A stretch of DNA of 64,000 bases from Gnetum montanum (taxonomy: Eukaryota > Streptophyta > Gnetopsida > Gnetales > Gnetaceae): contig MNCI01037842.1 of assembly GCA_015680685.1 (NCBI GenBank), positions 62,001-126,000 on the forward strand. Direction: 5' to 3'. How positions within the stretch are numbered: the stretch's first letter is position 1; every line of letters begins with the position of its first letter. Positions 11,332 to 24,520 of the stretch are shown here, piece by piece. The notes beneath the pieces were generated by a model. It searched no databases. It had not been told where the DNA came from and saw only the letters and a list, made by a program, of their open reading frames with translations. The translations under genes were made by a program, and so were the position numbers.

Positions 11332-11350
11332 CTATATATATATATATAAG
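11332..11350. repeat. TA microsatellite in LTR E
   Basis: A short run of alternating T and A, without further structure. Confidence 0.7.
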
Positions 11351-12698
11351 AGTACAAAGATTTCCATACAAATGGAATTAGTACATACTATTGTACATGG
11401 AAATATACATTAACCAATCCCTAAAGATTCTTCCCTCCTTTACTCTCTCCCTTCATTCTCATCTGTGCTCCTATGCCTTCCACTTGTAATTAAATAAAGT
11501 CTATATAAAACTAAGTGAGAAGCCTTTACAATTCCCTTGGTAGATGATAAACGATGTTACACTAGAGGAGAGGAGTGGGGCACAAGACAACCTACAATAG
11601 TTGTTAGTGTTGCCCATGCTTAAAACAACACACACACATACCATATCACATAGAACACTAGCATAATCATGATCATAGAGGATAGATGACTATCATACAA
11701 TCATAGATAAAACCATAGTTTGACATAATTTATCATATATCCATTATAGAACCCATGACCCATAGAATCATACTTCAATCATAAGATACATTATCCCCAC
11801 CATGGCTCACAAATTGATACTATCATATACACAAACTATGTGGTCACTAGCATATCCACACTCAATGTATCATGTGAAATGTTGCCATGATTAATCATAA
11901 ATTTCCATTACCTAAATGTTTTTTTATTAGTCGTATATTTATCTAACTAGTTCTAGGGTCCGTCAACTTATGACCCATAGCAACTAGCCTTCTGGAGGAT
12001 TGGATATAGGGACAAATACACCTATGCTACATATTAGCCATAAGGATGAGCACACCTATGCTCTTCCACTCTCAATATGAGGCCTAAGATAGGATCCTCA
12101 CTAATTTATCATAGGAGGGGTTAATCATACTACCTCTAGGATGCCTCATGATCAACCATTCCATACCCTCATGCTAGCACCACTTGCCAACAACCATCAC
12201 AAGCATTACTGTGAAGACATGTACAAATCTTGGCTAGCTTAAGCCAACATATCAAAACAAACATAACATGAGCACATATATTCCTACCTAACAATCACAT
12301 TCATTCTATGAAAATGATACCATGATTCGACAAATAAAAGTTTGCACCACAACCATATTTCTCGAACTATATGCAATTCCACAAAAATGACTACCGTAAT
12401 AACCTCTAAAATGATATATGCCTAAAGAGAAAACCAATTCCATGATTAGGAAGTACTTTCTAAGATAATCTCAATGACACTAATGTCACCGAAATTAGAC
12501 TCCTAGAAGCAAAGTTATATTTTTTTGAAGTTTGATTAATTAACTAATAATTAACAATATTTAATTACAACCAATGATGATTAAAGCTCTCAAAAACTGC
12601 CACGCCATAATAGGTCCCTAAAATATAGTATTCTAACCATACTAGTCTCATCAAAATCACATATCATATTCCATAAATCCACATCATACAATACATTG

Positions 12699-12724
12699 CA
12701 TATATATATATATATATATATATT
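12699..12724. repeat. TA microsatellite in LTR E
   Basis: About twelve TA dinucleotides. They are absent as a run from the matching parts of the two forward LTRs, so they expanded locally. Confidence 0.75.
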
Positions 12725-13209
12725 AATAAATAATTCATAATCAAATCCATACAATTTCAATAAATATGAAAAATAACCTGTCCAAGCTCAACCTTTGAAC
12801 TATTTGTCACACATGTGCATGTCACATGATCATATACACTAATCTAACATAAAAATACATGGAAAAGGTAAAGACAAACCACCAATTAAAATGCTTGCTT
12901 CAAAAAATCTAACACAAGCATGAAATCCTAAAAAATATAGCAAAACTTCATTTCACTTCAAATAATATTACACCTATGTAGATACAATTGTCACAATCCA
13001 AAATCTAGCTTCAAAACAAGCAAAAACCATCCACAAAGTTAAAATTTTGGAAAAAAGATGAAAGACAGAAGAAAAACAAAGAAAAATGGAAGAGAATAAG
13101 CATAAAATCAATTTATGTTTGTAGAAACCCAAAACCCTAATAATAGGTATGTGAAGGATGGTGCTTATAACCCAAAAAATATAAAATATAAAAGAAACTA
13201 TATTTAAAG

Positions 13210-15087
13210 TGAAACACCACCAACTTTGAGCTTCCATAGTTAACAATAGATTTTTCTATGTTTCAAAACTTGGGCAGATTTTTTAAAAGTTTGGTGCTAT
13301 GCTCTACAACATAGAAAACGTAGCACATGTTAAGTCCTATTTTTTGCAAAATTTTTCTAAGTATCTTGCTATGCTCCTTAGCATAGCCAACGTAGCACAC
13401 AGTTCCATGGCTAGTTTTCCCAAGTATGAAGGTAGAAGTGGTCAAGTATTGCTTGAGATGGACCAAATAGTTTGAAAAATTTTCTATCTCCTAGGATATC
13501 ATGCTTGCTATGCTCCCTAGCGTACCCAACTTAACACATGTCCTAGTTGCTAGTTCACAAAAGTATCATGCTAAAGTTTGTCAAAAGCGCTCAGGATGAA
13601 CAAAATAGTTTGGCAAATTTTCTATCTTTTGGACTACTACACTGAACAATGTAGCAAGCATGACATAGGTTATAGGGCCTAATTTTTCCTAAGTATTGGA
13701 TAAGGTTCTATCAAGCTAGTTCAACATGGAAGATGCATTTGGCACATATCTTGGCTTCTGAGGTTGCCTATCCTACTATGCCCTAGAGCATAGCTAGTGT
13801 GCCATGAAGGAACATTACAGATTTCATCAAAATTTGGCAAAGTATCCCTACTATGTTTTGCTACATTGTGTAGTGCAGAAAGAGTAACCAATGTGGCAAA
13901 CCAAAATTTTGAAAAATTTTAGTAAGTGTTCTTGCTATGCTCTACTATGCTGTAGAGTGTAGCTAGCTTGACAAAAGGAAAATTCCTTTGAAAACCTTCA
14001 AAAGCCTCTAGAACTTGGCATCGATCTTCATCTCAACTCTGATGTCCCTCCAGCAACCAAGATTAGTAGTTGGCACTTCTTTTGCACCCCCCATTGATCA
14101 CTAAAATTGTCCTTATGCTTGGCCCTACTTAAAAGAGGGGGGAATATGTAGTCCCAGAGCATAGTCTTCAAGTTGCATTGTTTTAACATTGTTTGTAGGT
14201 ACATGGTGGTCTCTCAAAATCTGGCACATGTAGTCTAGGTAGTGTGGTCATAATTTGGTAGTTTCGGGGTACTCGTCACCATCCTTCAGAGTGTAACACT
14301 TTGCTATAAAGAGTGTAACATGTCAACATGACCTTGTATACACTCATGTCACATTGCACCCATGCCACATGGTGGCCGATCCACATTTCATGCTAAACCT
14401 AATCCTATAAATACCCCAATGTTTAGCACTTTAGAGCTAGGAAAATCAGAAGAGCATTGAACATTTGAGCATTCCAAGCATCCCTGTCATTCTCGCATCT
14501 AACCACATGAGCTTGATACCTTGGAAAATACTGCAATGCAGTCCACTGTTACACCTGCAGAGCATGACGACAACCAACCTAGCAAGTTTAGCTTCCCTTG
14601 TAGTTGCTAGCTTTATGTCCTAGATGTCCTAGAGACTATGATCACACTGCTATGTTGCCATTACACCTGTTTGACATTGCATGCCACTTTCACCTCCTAT
14701 CTAATAAAAATTATGCTCCTCGATTTTGGGGTAGTGCATTTCTCTACTCTCAAGCTTTTGTTTCATTTCTTTTTCTAAGCATTCAATTTTAACTTTAAGC
14801 ATAAATTTTGTATTTTTCTACTATTTGATTCACATTTGCATGTTCATGGCACTATTTTTGGGCTAAGACCCTTTGCTATGATCTTGAATGTTGTCCTGAC
14901 ACCCATGCATAATGCTCCACAAAACTCCTCTTAAAAAAGGTTATTTTTACACCATGTAAGTCCCTGTATAATCAACCAAACCATTTAGGGCAAATCATTT
15001 CCATTTCCCCAGCACACAGATTTGGGGTTAGGCTATATGCCCATGGACCTCTTAGTGTTCTAGCCACTAACGCTTTTGGATGTCACA
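13210..15087 (+). repeat. 5' LTR of element B
   Basis: It begins TGAAACACCACCAACTTTGA and ends GGATGTCACA. It pairs with the 3' LTR at 41068-42942, and both are next to TAAAG. A TATA box lies at 14405-14413. It shares its first bases (TGAAACACCAC) with the LTRs of C, although the rest differs. Confidence 0.9.
14405..14413 (+). promoter_or_regulatory. LTR TATA box (element B)
   Basis: CTATAAATA is followed by CCCCAATGTTTAGCA. It is at the same place as the TATA box of element A's LTR and is the likely core promoter of the element's genomic RNA. Confidence 0.55.
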
Positions 15088-15091
15088 ATTC

Positions 15092-15110
15092 TTAACGCTT
15101 GAAGGAGGGC
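15092..15110 (+). promoter_or_regulatory. Primer binding site of element B
   Basis: TTAACGCTTGAAGGAGGGC lies four bases after the 5' LTR. Element C has a related CTAGTGCTAGAAGGAGGACC at the same position. Both can derive from a TGGCGCTAGAAGGAGGG-like ancestor by C-to-T/G-to-A changes. The tRNA was not identified. Confidence 0.5.
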
Positions 15111-15559
15111 TTCCATTCCTTCTATGTTCAAGGGTAGTCCCACATGCTTTCTACACTCCTATTACTAGCAAAAAGATAGTGTAGATGTAACACTCCTATG
15201 GACCTACAATGGCAATAGCTAGATCATAAGCCAACATAGGAGTTGATTACATTTCGGTCGGTGTAGATTGGTTTGAGTTGTCAGTTCCCCTAAAACCCCA
15301 TAGGACAAAAAGCCCAACTGTATCTGTTGTATCAAGCTCTAAGTGTTCTGTAGAGTGTAACAAGCCTTGAGAGTGTAACAGTCACTTAGAGTGTAATGAG
15401 CGTAATGCCAAAGATAGCCATTTTTTTAATATTTTCAGAGTTAGCCATTGTTTGATCTATTTTCATAATTTGCATACTTAGCCATTTTCTTTTAATTTTT
15501 TCTACACTTCAATGTTTTTTTCCCTGTGTTTTCTTTACATGTCTTTTCTACATAGAAAA
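15111..15559. other. Element B leader between primer site and gag
   Basis: No gene was found. It contains several GAGTGTAAC words (15350-15400) like those in the LTR hairpin motifs, then a T-rich tract before the first gag ATG. Confidence 0.4.
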
Positions 15560-17750
15560 ATGAACCTTGTCAACACCTCGACCACTACCCTAAGCTTGGA
15601 GGTGGCTCATCCCATTAAATATGTGGAACATGCTAAGCAACTACCCAACCCTGTAGAACCACAATGATAGTCTCTCAGCTTGCGACACCAATTTCCTGAA
15701 CATAGGGAATTAGATGATGAATGCTACAACTTCCTTTGCACAAAGCTTTAGGTCATCCTATCATTAGACTGCTAAGAAATAGAAGCAAAGTGTAGTTTCA
15801 TAATCATCCATCAAAATGAGAGGGAGTTGTTTCCTATTCTTGACATGGTCATACCACTCACCAACAACTTTAAATGGATCTTAAACCAACTCATTAGGGT
15901 GAGTGGGTTAAAAGAGAAAAATGTAGTATCAAACTATGATGAACCCCTGTAGGATGGGCAGGAAGAGTTTAAGTCCTATTCTAACAACGACATCCCATTG
16001 TATGTCTCAATCCAATAGCCTGCCTCCATTTTCATGCCACACTAGTCACAGTCCTCTACCTTCTTTGAGGTAGCCATGACACTTCATAGCCTAAGTCCCT
16101 ACCAATGGTGGCTAGCCACCAAGTACTACCCATGTAATATAGTGTAGGATCTTTTTCTTCTTTCCCCTTTGTCATTTCTTTATAGTCTGTTCAACCTTCT
16201 CAGCTAGCATCTATGACATCAATGTTACCATATGTGCACACCATGCCCATATCGTAGCCATATACAAGTCACATGCCCTTTATCCTAGCCATCTTAGTCC
16301 CACCACCAAAAGTAGCCCTAGCCCCAATTGCATGATGGGCCAGGACTTCTGTACCCATAGTACAACTATTACATATGTCGTAGTACATACAACAATGGAC
16401 TCACCAAGCATCACACATCGTGGCATAGCCCACAACAGGGTTGTGGGTTGCTCTGACAACCCCATCAACAGTGTAGCCAATGTAGCCCTCTACAACATCT
16501 TCAAGTTTGAACTAAGCATTGCAACTTATTCAAACCATCACTAAGCAGGTTAGGCAGCTTAAAGTAGCCAACTCAAAAATGATCCACGTAATGGACTTCT
16601 ATCAAGACAATCCCATCAATCTTGTAGTCCCTCCACTAACACTGCCCCTTGGGGTCCAATTTCCATAATTCACAAAATACAATGGCTAGAGTGACCCCAA
16701 TTCCCACTTGGTTACTTTTTTCTTTGAGTGCTTACTATTGCAAGCATGGCCACATGCAATTATTTGCATTTGTACCATGTCCTTGATAGGCAAAGCTCTC
16801 TATTGCTATCATGCACTCCCTAGAGCCTCCATTTCAACTTTAGACGAGCTGCTAAGCCAATTTGTAAACTACTTCAAGTATAACTTGAAGCTCAAGGCCA
16901 TACTAGACCAATTGATGAATGTCAAACAAGGGGAATTGGAGCCGGTGCAAATTTTTATACAACATTGGAGTGGCTCCCTAATAAAATTCATGAGCTGATA
17001 GCCAAAATCCACCTATTGGCTATCTTCAAAGGCACAGTAAATGATTTTACCAAATCAAATGTGTACTACTTAGCCCTGCATTCTCTTAGCCAAGATTTTT
17101 CTCAAACAAAGAGCATACAAGACATGGAAAAAGCCATTATGGACCTAGCCTATGTGGCCTATAAAAATGCACATGTGAAGAAAGAAAAAGAAAAGGAAAA
17201 GGCCACAATGACCATTGAAACTGTGGCTAATGAAGGTAAACCCAACAACAACAAGCCAGCAACTAAGGCACCTAAATCCCTAGCCAACAACAACAAGGAA
17301 TTAGGTTCTGGCACTATGAAACAAACCAACCTACATCATTGGTGGTCATGGGGCAAGCTTCCCAAAGACTAAACTTTGAGCACAAAGATAGCTCAAAGTA
17401 CACCCCCTTGCCTATCAAGCCATCATAGCTCTTAGACCAACTGCTTAGTGATGGGTGCATTTAGCACAAACAAATGTCCAAAGATGCATGAAAATGTCAT
17501 GAGAGGTATTATGAGGTCCTCAAAAACCCTTTTTCTACCATGCCAAATGAGCCCCCAGTCCCTAAGAACTTCATATGGATTGGTTCTACAACTACCACTA
17601 GTTGCATGGCCACAACACAAATTATTGCTTGGCATTGAAGGATAACATTTAATGCATGATTAATCAAGGCAAACTAGTCCTTGATGAAAGAAATCCTATT
17701 TAGCTAGAGAACCAATCCATGAAGGTCTACAAGGACCTACTCAATGCTAG
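15560..17750 (+). pseudogene. Element B gag, degraded
   Basis: The putative start is MNLVNTSTTTLSLEV at 15560, with many stops after it. The recognisable retrotransposon-gag core is at 16700-17180: LLQAWPHAIIC, SLIGKALYCYHALP, LDELLSQFVNYFKYN and VQIFIQHWS. A one-base frameshift near 16975-16985 moves the rest into another frame (IHELIAKIHLLAIFKGTVND), where element C keeps one frame. The C-terminal part is rich in Lys, Asn and Pro. It is the structural particle protein, now broken. Confidence 0.75.
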
Positions 17751-19187
17751 AGGTACAAGTTACATTATCAATGTCATTAGTGTTGATGACAATGTAGAGT
17801 TGGCACATGAACCATTTATGGTCCGTGCACCCTCTGGTGACATTAGGGCATCAACGTCAACTAGGACATAGGCCCCCTTTGTCATCAAGGCATTATCTTG
17901 AGTGACCATGACACCCTTTGTTGTTAGGATCCCATAGCATGTCTTGGAGATGACAATACAAGCATATTTTATCATTAGGATGCCAAAACATGTGGATCCC
18001 CATCTGCTTGAAGTTCAGTGGTGGGAACTATGTCATGACCTGCCCGTCCAAAGAGACATGATGAGCATTTGGCTAATAAGATGGCTAGGGAACATATGAA
18101 GCTAGGCCCTCCTAAGCCCACTCACTTGTCAGCTATCCCTATGACCTCATCATCTCAGCCCACTAACACCAAAATAGATAGTAGATAGACAAGTGTCGGG
18201 GCTTGAAGTCCCACAGCACAACCAAAAGCCAAATCTCCCCCTTGCAAAATTTTCCTCCTAAGATGCATGAAGGAAGTAAAGATCACCAAAATAATAGATG
18301 GTGGAAAATATTTTTTTGATGCATTAACACAAGTCAAACAGGCTCTAAAATAGAAAAATACAACTTTGAGTTTGTACAACTTGATCATGACCTCTCTTGC
18401 TCATTGCAAAGCCTTGGTTCACATGTTGGCATCTATTCTTATTAAGGAAGATATGCTAGCAGATGAAAAGGCCATCCATTCCATAATGCTCCAACCCACA
18501 ACCAAAGAGTTAAGGTCAACACCTTTGACATTTCACACTGAGGCAATCAAAGCTGGCCCTAAAAAGGATTAGGTAATCATTAAACCCATGTTCATAATGA
18601 TTCATGTAGGTTAATACAAGATTCACAGAGTGCACATTGATGATGAGGTGGCAACTACTATCATCCCATTCCCTGTCATTGACAAGCTTGGCTTGGTGGA
18701 TCAAATCAAGCCAACAACAATAACATGTTTGAAGTTCTTCAACAAGGTGCATGTGGTTGTCAAGGGGATAGTCACAATTGATTTTGTGGTATGGGAGCAA
18801 TTCCCCATCAATGCTGAGTTCATCATGGTTCAAGAAATGTCTAGATTCAACCTAATCCTAGGGAGGTCTTGGTTAGCCCAACTACAAGCTATTTCTTCAC
18901 CTATCCACTAAGAGATGCACTTACCTTACGAGGGTGGGGAAGTTGTGATCTTTGGTGACAATGTAATCCCTTCAACCATTAACAACATAGATACCAAACA
19001 AGGATCAGAGGTAGAGTTTTCCAAAGATACACCACTCATTTATAATGAAGGTCAATGTTGTTCAGCCAATGTTAAACAACTAAGCAATGCAAGAAACCTT
19101 GATGAGGAAGCTCTATGGGTAGAATTCCCCTTCTTTGTAGTAGACAAGGACCTAGGGGAGTATCGTCTAGTGCCTCCTAGGCCTTAG
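17751..19187 (+). pseudogene. Element B protease region, degraded
   Basis: The upstream part has scattered PFVIKA/PFVVRIP words, relics of the PFVxKVPP repeat of element C. The aspartic protease core at 18630-18911 reads VHIDDEVATTIIPF, then FNLILGRSWLAQLQAI. The active-site loop D-D-G of element C is D-D-E here. The C-terminal extension (18915-19187) is open and ends LGEYRLVPPRP. It is collinear with C at 25160-25860. Confidence 0.75.
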
Positions 19188-19369
19188 GTACCACTTAACC
19201 TACATCGGGTTAGGAAGAATCTACATGATTAGGGCATGTCCTTAGTTCACTTATGTGTCTAACTTGCCTTTTGTCCCTTCATCTGTATAGTTACAATTTG
19301 TGTTATTGTTTATGTCTTGCATTAGTTATGATCTCGTTTATCTTTCTTTACCCTTTGAACAAGAAAGAG

Positions 19370-19456
19370 GAGGCCCAAAAAGGCCTTAAAATACCATGTA
19401 ACCTAAAAATGCCTTAAACTATGCATGGCCTACCAAGGCCTAAAACTAGCAACCAA
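19370..19456. repeat. AAGGCCTTAAAAC repeats left of element C insertion
   Basis: Three to four units of GGCCTTAAA or GGCCTAAAACTAG lie directly before element C. Like units follow at 30090-30165 on the other side. C therefore split one array of element B. Confidence 0.75.
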
Positions 19457-19461
19457 CTTCC

Positions 19462-21409
19462 TGAAACACCACAAAATTTTGAGCTTAGCACTTCTCCAAC
19501 AAGAATCGAGCTAAGTCATGATCCTCCCCAGCATGACTGAAGCTTGAGGACCTCACAAACAACCTCAAATGGAGTAGAACTAAGAAAGAAATGGTTCCCT
19601 AGGATCCACAGAAGACTACAGTGACATCTGGCATCAAACTAGGTAAATTTTGAGCTCAAAATACTTGGTTTTCACTAAGTATGCATCTTGTATGCTACCC
19701 TATACATGCCCAGCTTATGGCCCAGCATGCAGCAAATTTTGAGCCTCAAAACTCATAAAAATAGGCCAAAACCAAAGTTCTAGACTCCCCATGACCTTCC
19801 CTAAGGTCCTAGGAAGGTCTTAGGCTCCTAACAATCAAATTTTGGGCACCAAACGGGTCATTTCCTGCCTACATGCTGGCTCACACGCCTAGCGTATGAC
19901 TTCAAAGGTGACCCAAAATAGGCACTTTAGAGCAAAAGTTTCACAAGGCATCAACTCTCAAAGATATGGAAATTTTTAGGAATCATCATGGGCTTAATAA
20001 AATCAAGTTTTGACTTTGAAATCATGCACTTTTAAGTTCACACGCTGAGCATGTCAATCCTGCACGCCCAGCGTGTATGCCCAATGTGTGGCACCAAGGA
20101 CAAGGTTAAACAGGCACTTTTAGGCAAGTTTTTGGCATGGGGTTGACCATCAGGACATGATCATCTAGTCTACATCATAAAAAGCTTTGAAAAATTCCAT
20201 TTTGTGCATCAAAAGTATCATTTTTGGCCTCACATGCTGGCCTATACGCCCAGCATATAGGCCCAATGTGTGGCCAGCAAGCTCAATTTCAAGCCTCCCA
20301 AAACCATACCAAATAAAGGAAAAATGAGCCCAAATTCGACAAGAAGCATCCTAAAGACATCAAGAATCTAAATACATGGTCAAAACTAGATTTATACATC
20401 AAAATATAGGTTAATATATTTCCCTCTTGACCACCTGCTGTCTAGCGTATGGAGCGTATACGCCCAACGTATGAGGGTACAGAAACATGCCAAACGCCCA
20501 AACTCACATGCTGGAAGCTCTATGGACATTCCAAGACACCTCGAAGCTCAGAATGACATGCTAAATCTAGAAACAGGATGCCAAAGCTTAGATCTATAGG
20601 CTAGAACCATGAAATCTGTTGTACAACTATCATTCACTCATTTTTTGTGGGCATGAAAGTTCACACACTGAGGGTCTGCATGCTCAACGCATGAACTAGA
20701 CAGTGTTCATGCTGTACTCTTGTAAAATTTTATTCTTTCAAACCGGTCAACACCCCACCTATTTCCAGATCCATAAATTTTTCCTCACATAGTGAATCAT
20801 CCCAGTCCAGATCCGAATTCCATGTTCTAAGATCATATAAAAACCCCAATTTTTGACTAAATCGAGGTTTGGTTAGGTTCAGGCAGGGTTTGAAAGGTTG
20901 GTCATTTTCACACATAGAGAATGGGAGCACAAATCTCACATGCTGGGCATACATCCTACACACTTAGCATACTGCATTCACGTTGTGCCTGCAGAAATTC
21001 CCAGTAGTTGTCATCACCCATCCTCATCAACCAGGGCTATACGTCTACCTTGTGTAGATCCACAACTACGTATAGACCGGTGCTTTTTACACACTCTTTT
21101 TCAATACATTTGATACATTTGGCCAACTTTCGTTACAATTTACATCCTTTTCTATGTTCACGCACATTTACATTTTTTAAACGTTTCGTACTAGTTTACA
21201 TTTAGTTGCAGTTTATGTATAAACCAACATGTTGTAGCAGCAAACGCTGGGGAAGTCCTTGTTTGATCCACATGTGGACCATCCAAGGCACTTTTCCTTC
21301 ATCTGTTTCTAGCTTGTGCTCAAGTGGAGGCAGGGTCTGCTATGCTTGTTTGTGAATCTTTCAGTGCCCTTAACATTCCAGCCCAGCACTGACGATTTTA
21401 GATAGTACA
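19462..21409 (+). repeat. 5' LTR of element C
   Basis: It begins TGAAACACCACAAAATTTTG and ends GATAGTACA. It aligns with 28005-30075, which carries two extra duplicated pieces. It contains many CACGCTGG / CCCAGCGTAT inverted words and a TATA box at 20836-20843. Confidence 0.9.
20836..20843 (+). promoter_or_regulatory. LTR TATA box (element C, 5' LTR)
   Basis: TATAAAAA follows GATCA and precedes CCCCAATTTTTGAC. The same box is at 29550-29557 in the 3' LTR. Confidence 0.55.
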
Positions 21410-21410
21410 G

Positions 21411-21434
21411 TTTCTAGTGCTAGAAGGAGGACCC
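21411..21434 (+). promoter_or_regulatory. Primer binding site of element C
   Basis: The core CTAGTGCTAGAAGGAGGACC starts a few bases after the LTR. Its counterpart in B is TTAACGCTTGAAGGAGGGC. The TGG expected to pair with a tRNA CCA end appears mutated in both. Confidence 0.5.
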
Positions 21435-21734
21435 TTCTTCATCATTTCTTAGATCTACTTTGATCTAGGCCCGATCTCTTCAGATATGCTACACCACCTT
21501 GTAGATCTACTCCTCACATTCCTAGATCTACTCTTGGTTCCATCAAATCTGCCTTCATCAGCTTTAGATTTGAGTTTTCCTCATCCAGATCTGCACCCTC
21601 TTCAACTAGATCTACACACTGTACCAAGTACACGCTATGACTTAGCCTTTCCCTTTGCAAAATTTTTATTTTTATGGGATATAAGTTGCCTTATTCTTTC
21701 ATTTTTATCTTAAAACACATAGTTTTTCTTACCT

Positions 21735-22165
21735 ATAAGGTTGCACGCTGTACCGCACCCTTGGTATACGCTGACCACTTACTTTGCACGCTATAGACCC
21801 TGTCTACACGCTGCCCTATTTTCCTGCACGCTATAGACCCTGTCTACACGCTATAGACCCTGTCTACATGCTACCCTATTTTCCTACATGCTTTAGACCC
21901 TGTCTACACACTGCCTTGTTTTTTACTGCATGTTGTAGACCCAATCTACATGCTACCTTGTTTTCCTGCATGCTGTAAACTTTGTCTATACGCTGAGTAT
22001 TGCAGTTTGTACACTGTGAACCCAATTCACACACTGTGACCAATTCCTATACACTGACAACAGTGCCTGTACACTGTGAGAGTGGTCTATACACTATGAC
22101 TAGTGTTCACACACTGTGTATAACCCTCACATGTTGAGCATACAGGATTATACGCTGAGTACGTT
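21735..22165. repeat. Leader array of CACGCTG units (element C)
   Basis: About twenty spaced copies of (T/C)ACACGCTG or derived CATGCTG, CACACTG and TATACTG occur. A clear sub-array of about 20 bp, GCTATAGACCCTGTCTACAC, lies at 21786-21960. The LTRs carry the same word. Variants differ mainly at the CpG, as expected from deamination of methylated cytosine. The role is unknown. Confidence 0.7.
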
Positions 22166-22253
22166 GTTCATAATTTCATACTTAGCCAAATTTTTATCAT
22201 TTTTTCACTTAACATTTTCTCATACTTACCTTGACACATAGATCATTCCAAAC

Positions 22254-24520
22254 ATGGATCCAACCAACATTAACACTTCTAACATGTCCACTTCCAATGT
22301 CAATCTCTCCATGGCAATTTTGATACCCATTATGCAACCCATAGGGGCCCACGGTGAGGTCAACCCCTAAGGGGGACCTCGCTGATCTCTCAGACTACAA
22401 GGGAAGAATCCATCATTTAATGTCATAACACAAGAATACTATAATTTTATGTGTAAATATCCAAGCCGATTTGGCAGTAGATCAAATTGATGTGGAGGCT
22501 AAGAAACAGTATGAACTGATCCATAAGGGAGGACATGAGTTTATCCCCTCCCCATATGACATCATCCCTCTTCCAGAGCACTACTCTGAGCTCATCTCAT
22601 AGCTCCTCCTAGTAAGGAGTCATCCCCTAGACCAGTCCATGGTAAATCCCCAATCGAAAGAGGAGGATGACTTTACAACTCAGTCCNTCCCCTAGACCAG
22701 TCCATGGTAAATCCCCAATCGAAAGAGGAGGATGACTTTACAACTCAGTCCAAACACAAGAATTCATACCATACTCTCAGTCTGCATACTTACGCGAACC
22801 TGTTGTTTCATCCTTTCACGGGGGAGACTATGTTCCTCCATTCATTTAAAACCACTCAAGCACATGTGCCTCAACAGAAACCATCCACTCTTATTCCCAC
22901 TCTCCCCATGACCGATACTCAATTCAATATACCCATCGCTACTATTTCTCTAGTCACCACGTTATCCCCACTCTTACAAATACAACCCCAACAACATCCC
23001 CCTCAAACTAATGTAGGAGTGACCTTCCAATACTGAGTGATCGAAATGCCGTCTGTGATACCTTTTTCTACATCCACTCACTATATACCACGAATACAAA
23101 CCCAAGGGACATCCTTCACCACTTCAACTCAAAAAGTTCAGGGTGTTCCTTCACGAATCATAACTGGACAATTGGCCGTGATTGGCATGCAATTGCATTA
23201 ACCCCCTCACTACAACATACCACCTCCTACAATTCCACTCATGAACATCCCTCAAGTACAACAACAACAACAACAACAAGCCTTTCCTTACAGTATGCCA
23301 TCCTTAGTAGCACCTACCATGAATATTCCACAAGTGCAACCTACAACCACTCAAATTTCCTCTTTCCTACCCACTGTACAACAATCTAACTTGCATACTA
23401 CACAACATAACGAATCCACCATGTCACCTAGTGCCCAAGATTGGACTGAAACCAAAAAATTGATGCAAGAGCTAACTGATGAGGTCAAGCACCTCAAAAT
23501 AGCTACCGACGAAGAGCCTAAGATAGTAGATTTTTATTAGGATGACCCTATCAACTCTTTAGTTCCACCTCTAACATTACCTAAGGGTGTTTCCTTACCC
23601 ACGTTAACTAAATACAATGGGGAAACAGACCCCAACACCCATCTTGTAATGTTTAGACTAGAGTGCATGTTGCTTCAGGCATGGCCACATGCCATCTTGC
23701 GAGTGTTCCCCATGTCTCTCACAGGGAGAGCACTTGACTAGTCTCAGGCTTTGCCCTAAAACTCCATATCTTCTTTGGAAGATTTATTACACCAGTTCAT
23801 TACCAGATTCAAGTATAACTTCAAGCCTGAAGTAACACTTAACAGCCTCATATAGGTCAAGCAAGCACCACTTGAACTTGTTCAAAAATTTATTCAATAG
23901 TGGAGTGCTGCCCTTAATGAACTTCATGAGCCCATCCCTAAAACGTATTTGCTTATGATTCTAAAGGGAGTTGTGAATGACTTTGTTAAGTCAAAACCAT
24001 ACTACCTAAGCACTCAAATGTTGAGCCAAGCCTTCACGTAGATCAAGAACATTGAACAAGCTACACAAGCCAGCAATGATCCCGCCTATGTGGATTACAA
24101 GAACCAACACATTGCCAAACAATAGACAACAATGGAAACTATAGCCACAAGCACAAAAACAAAAAACACTAGTACCAACTTGCCTGCAATGACAAGGTCC
24201 ACCCCAAGGCCAAACTTCTAGCGTAAGGATTGCTCTAAGTATACGTTGCTACCCATGCGACCCTCTGAACTACTAGAGCAACTCCTAAAAACCAGGCAAA
24301 TCCAATACAAAAAAGTAGCAGAGAATGCCCGTCGAAGACATGACATGTATTATGAGCTACTAAGGAACCCCACCCTAGCAGCACCAAACGAGCCCCCATT
24401 CCCATGACATTTCAAGTTGGACCAATTCTGTCACTACTACTAGATGTTTGGTCACAACACTAGCACCTACCATGTGTTACAGGATGATCTACAAGCAATG
24501 ATAGAGTGGGGCCAACTCAA
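22254..24520 (+). pseudogene. Element C gag, degraded
   Basis: It starts MDPTNINTSNMSTSNVNLSM. The gag core at 23570-24120 reads LPTLTKYNGETDPNTHL, LLQAWPHAIL, ISSLEDLLHQFITRFKYN, LNELHEPIPKTYLLM and LKGVVNDFVKSKPYYL. A CHYY...GHNTSTYH zinc-knuckle-like module follows near 24428-24475, where the second Cys seems changed to Tyr. There is a Gln tract at 23262-23280. The frame holds longer than in B but has stops, for example near 23538 and 24220. An assembly artefact lies at 22623-22751. Confidence 0.75.
22623..22751. other. 64-bp exact duplication around a single N (assembly join)
   Basis: Positions 22623-22686 and 22688-22751 are identical (TCCCCTAGACC...CAGTCC) and are separated by one N at 22687. 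Real duplications of this age would have diverged in such decayed DNA. This looks like two contig ends overlapping by 64 bp that were joined without merging. Confidence 0.85.

Larger units (their letters stand above)
11081..13209 (-). repeat. LTR E, inverted copy, U5-side part
   Basis: Read on the minus strand, this aligns with the right-hand four fifths of the LTRs of element D, to the LTR end at 11081 (TGTAACACC on the plus strand). It includes the block matching 45330-45410 of the forward 5' LTR that the 3' LTR has lost. It stops at 13209, where B is inserted, and resumes at 42948. Together the two parts make about 2.7 kb, a full LTR. Confidence 0.85.

Noticed and set aside
12974-13246. 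Minus-strand hydrophobic open frame of 90 aa
   Set aside because: It crosses the junction of LTR E and element B, so it cannot be a conserved gene.
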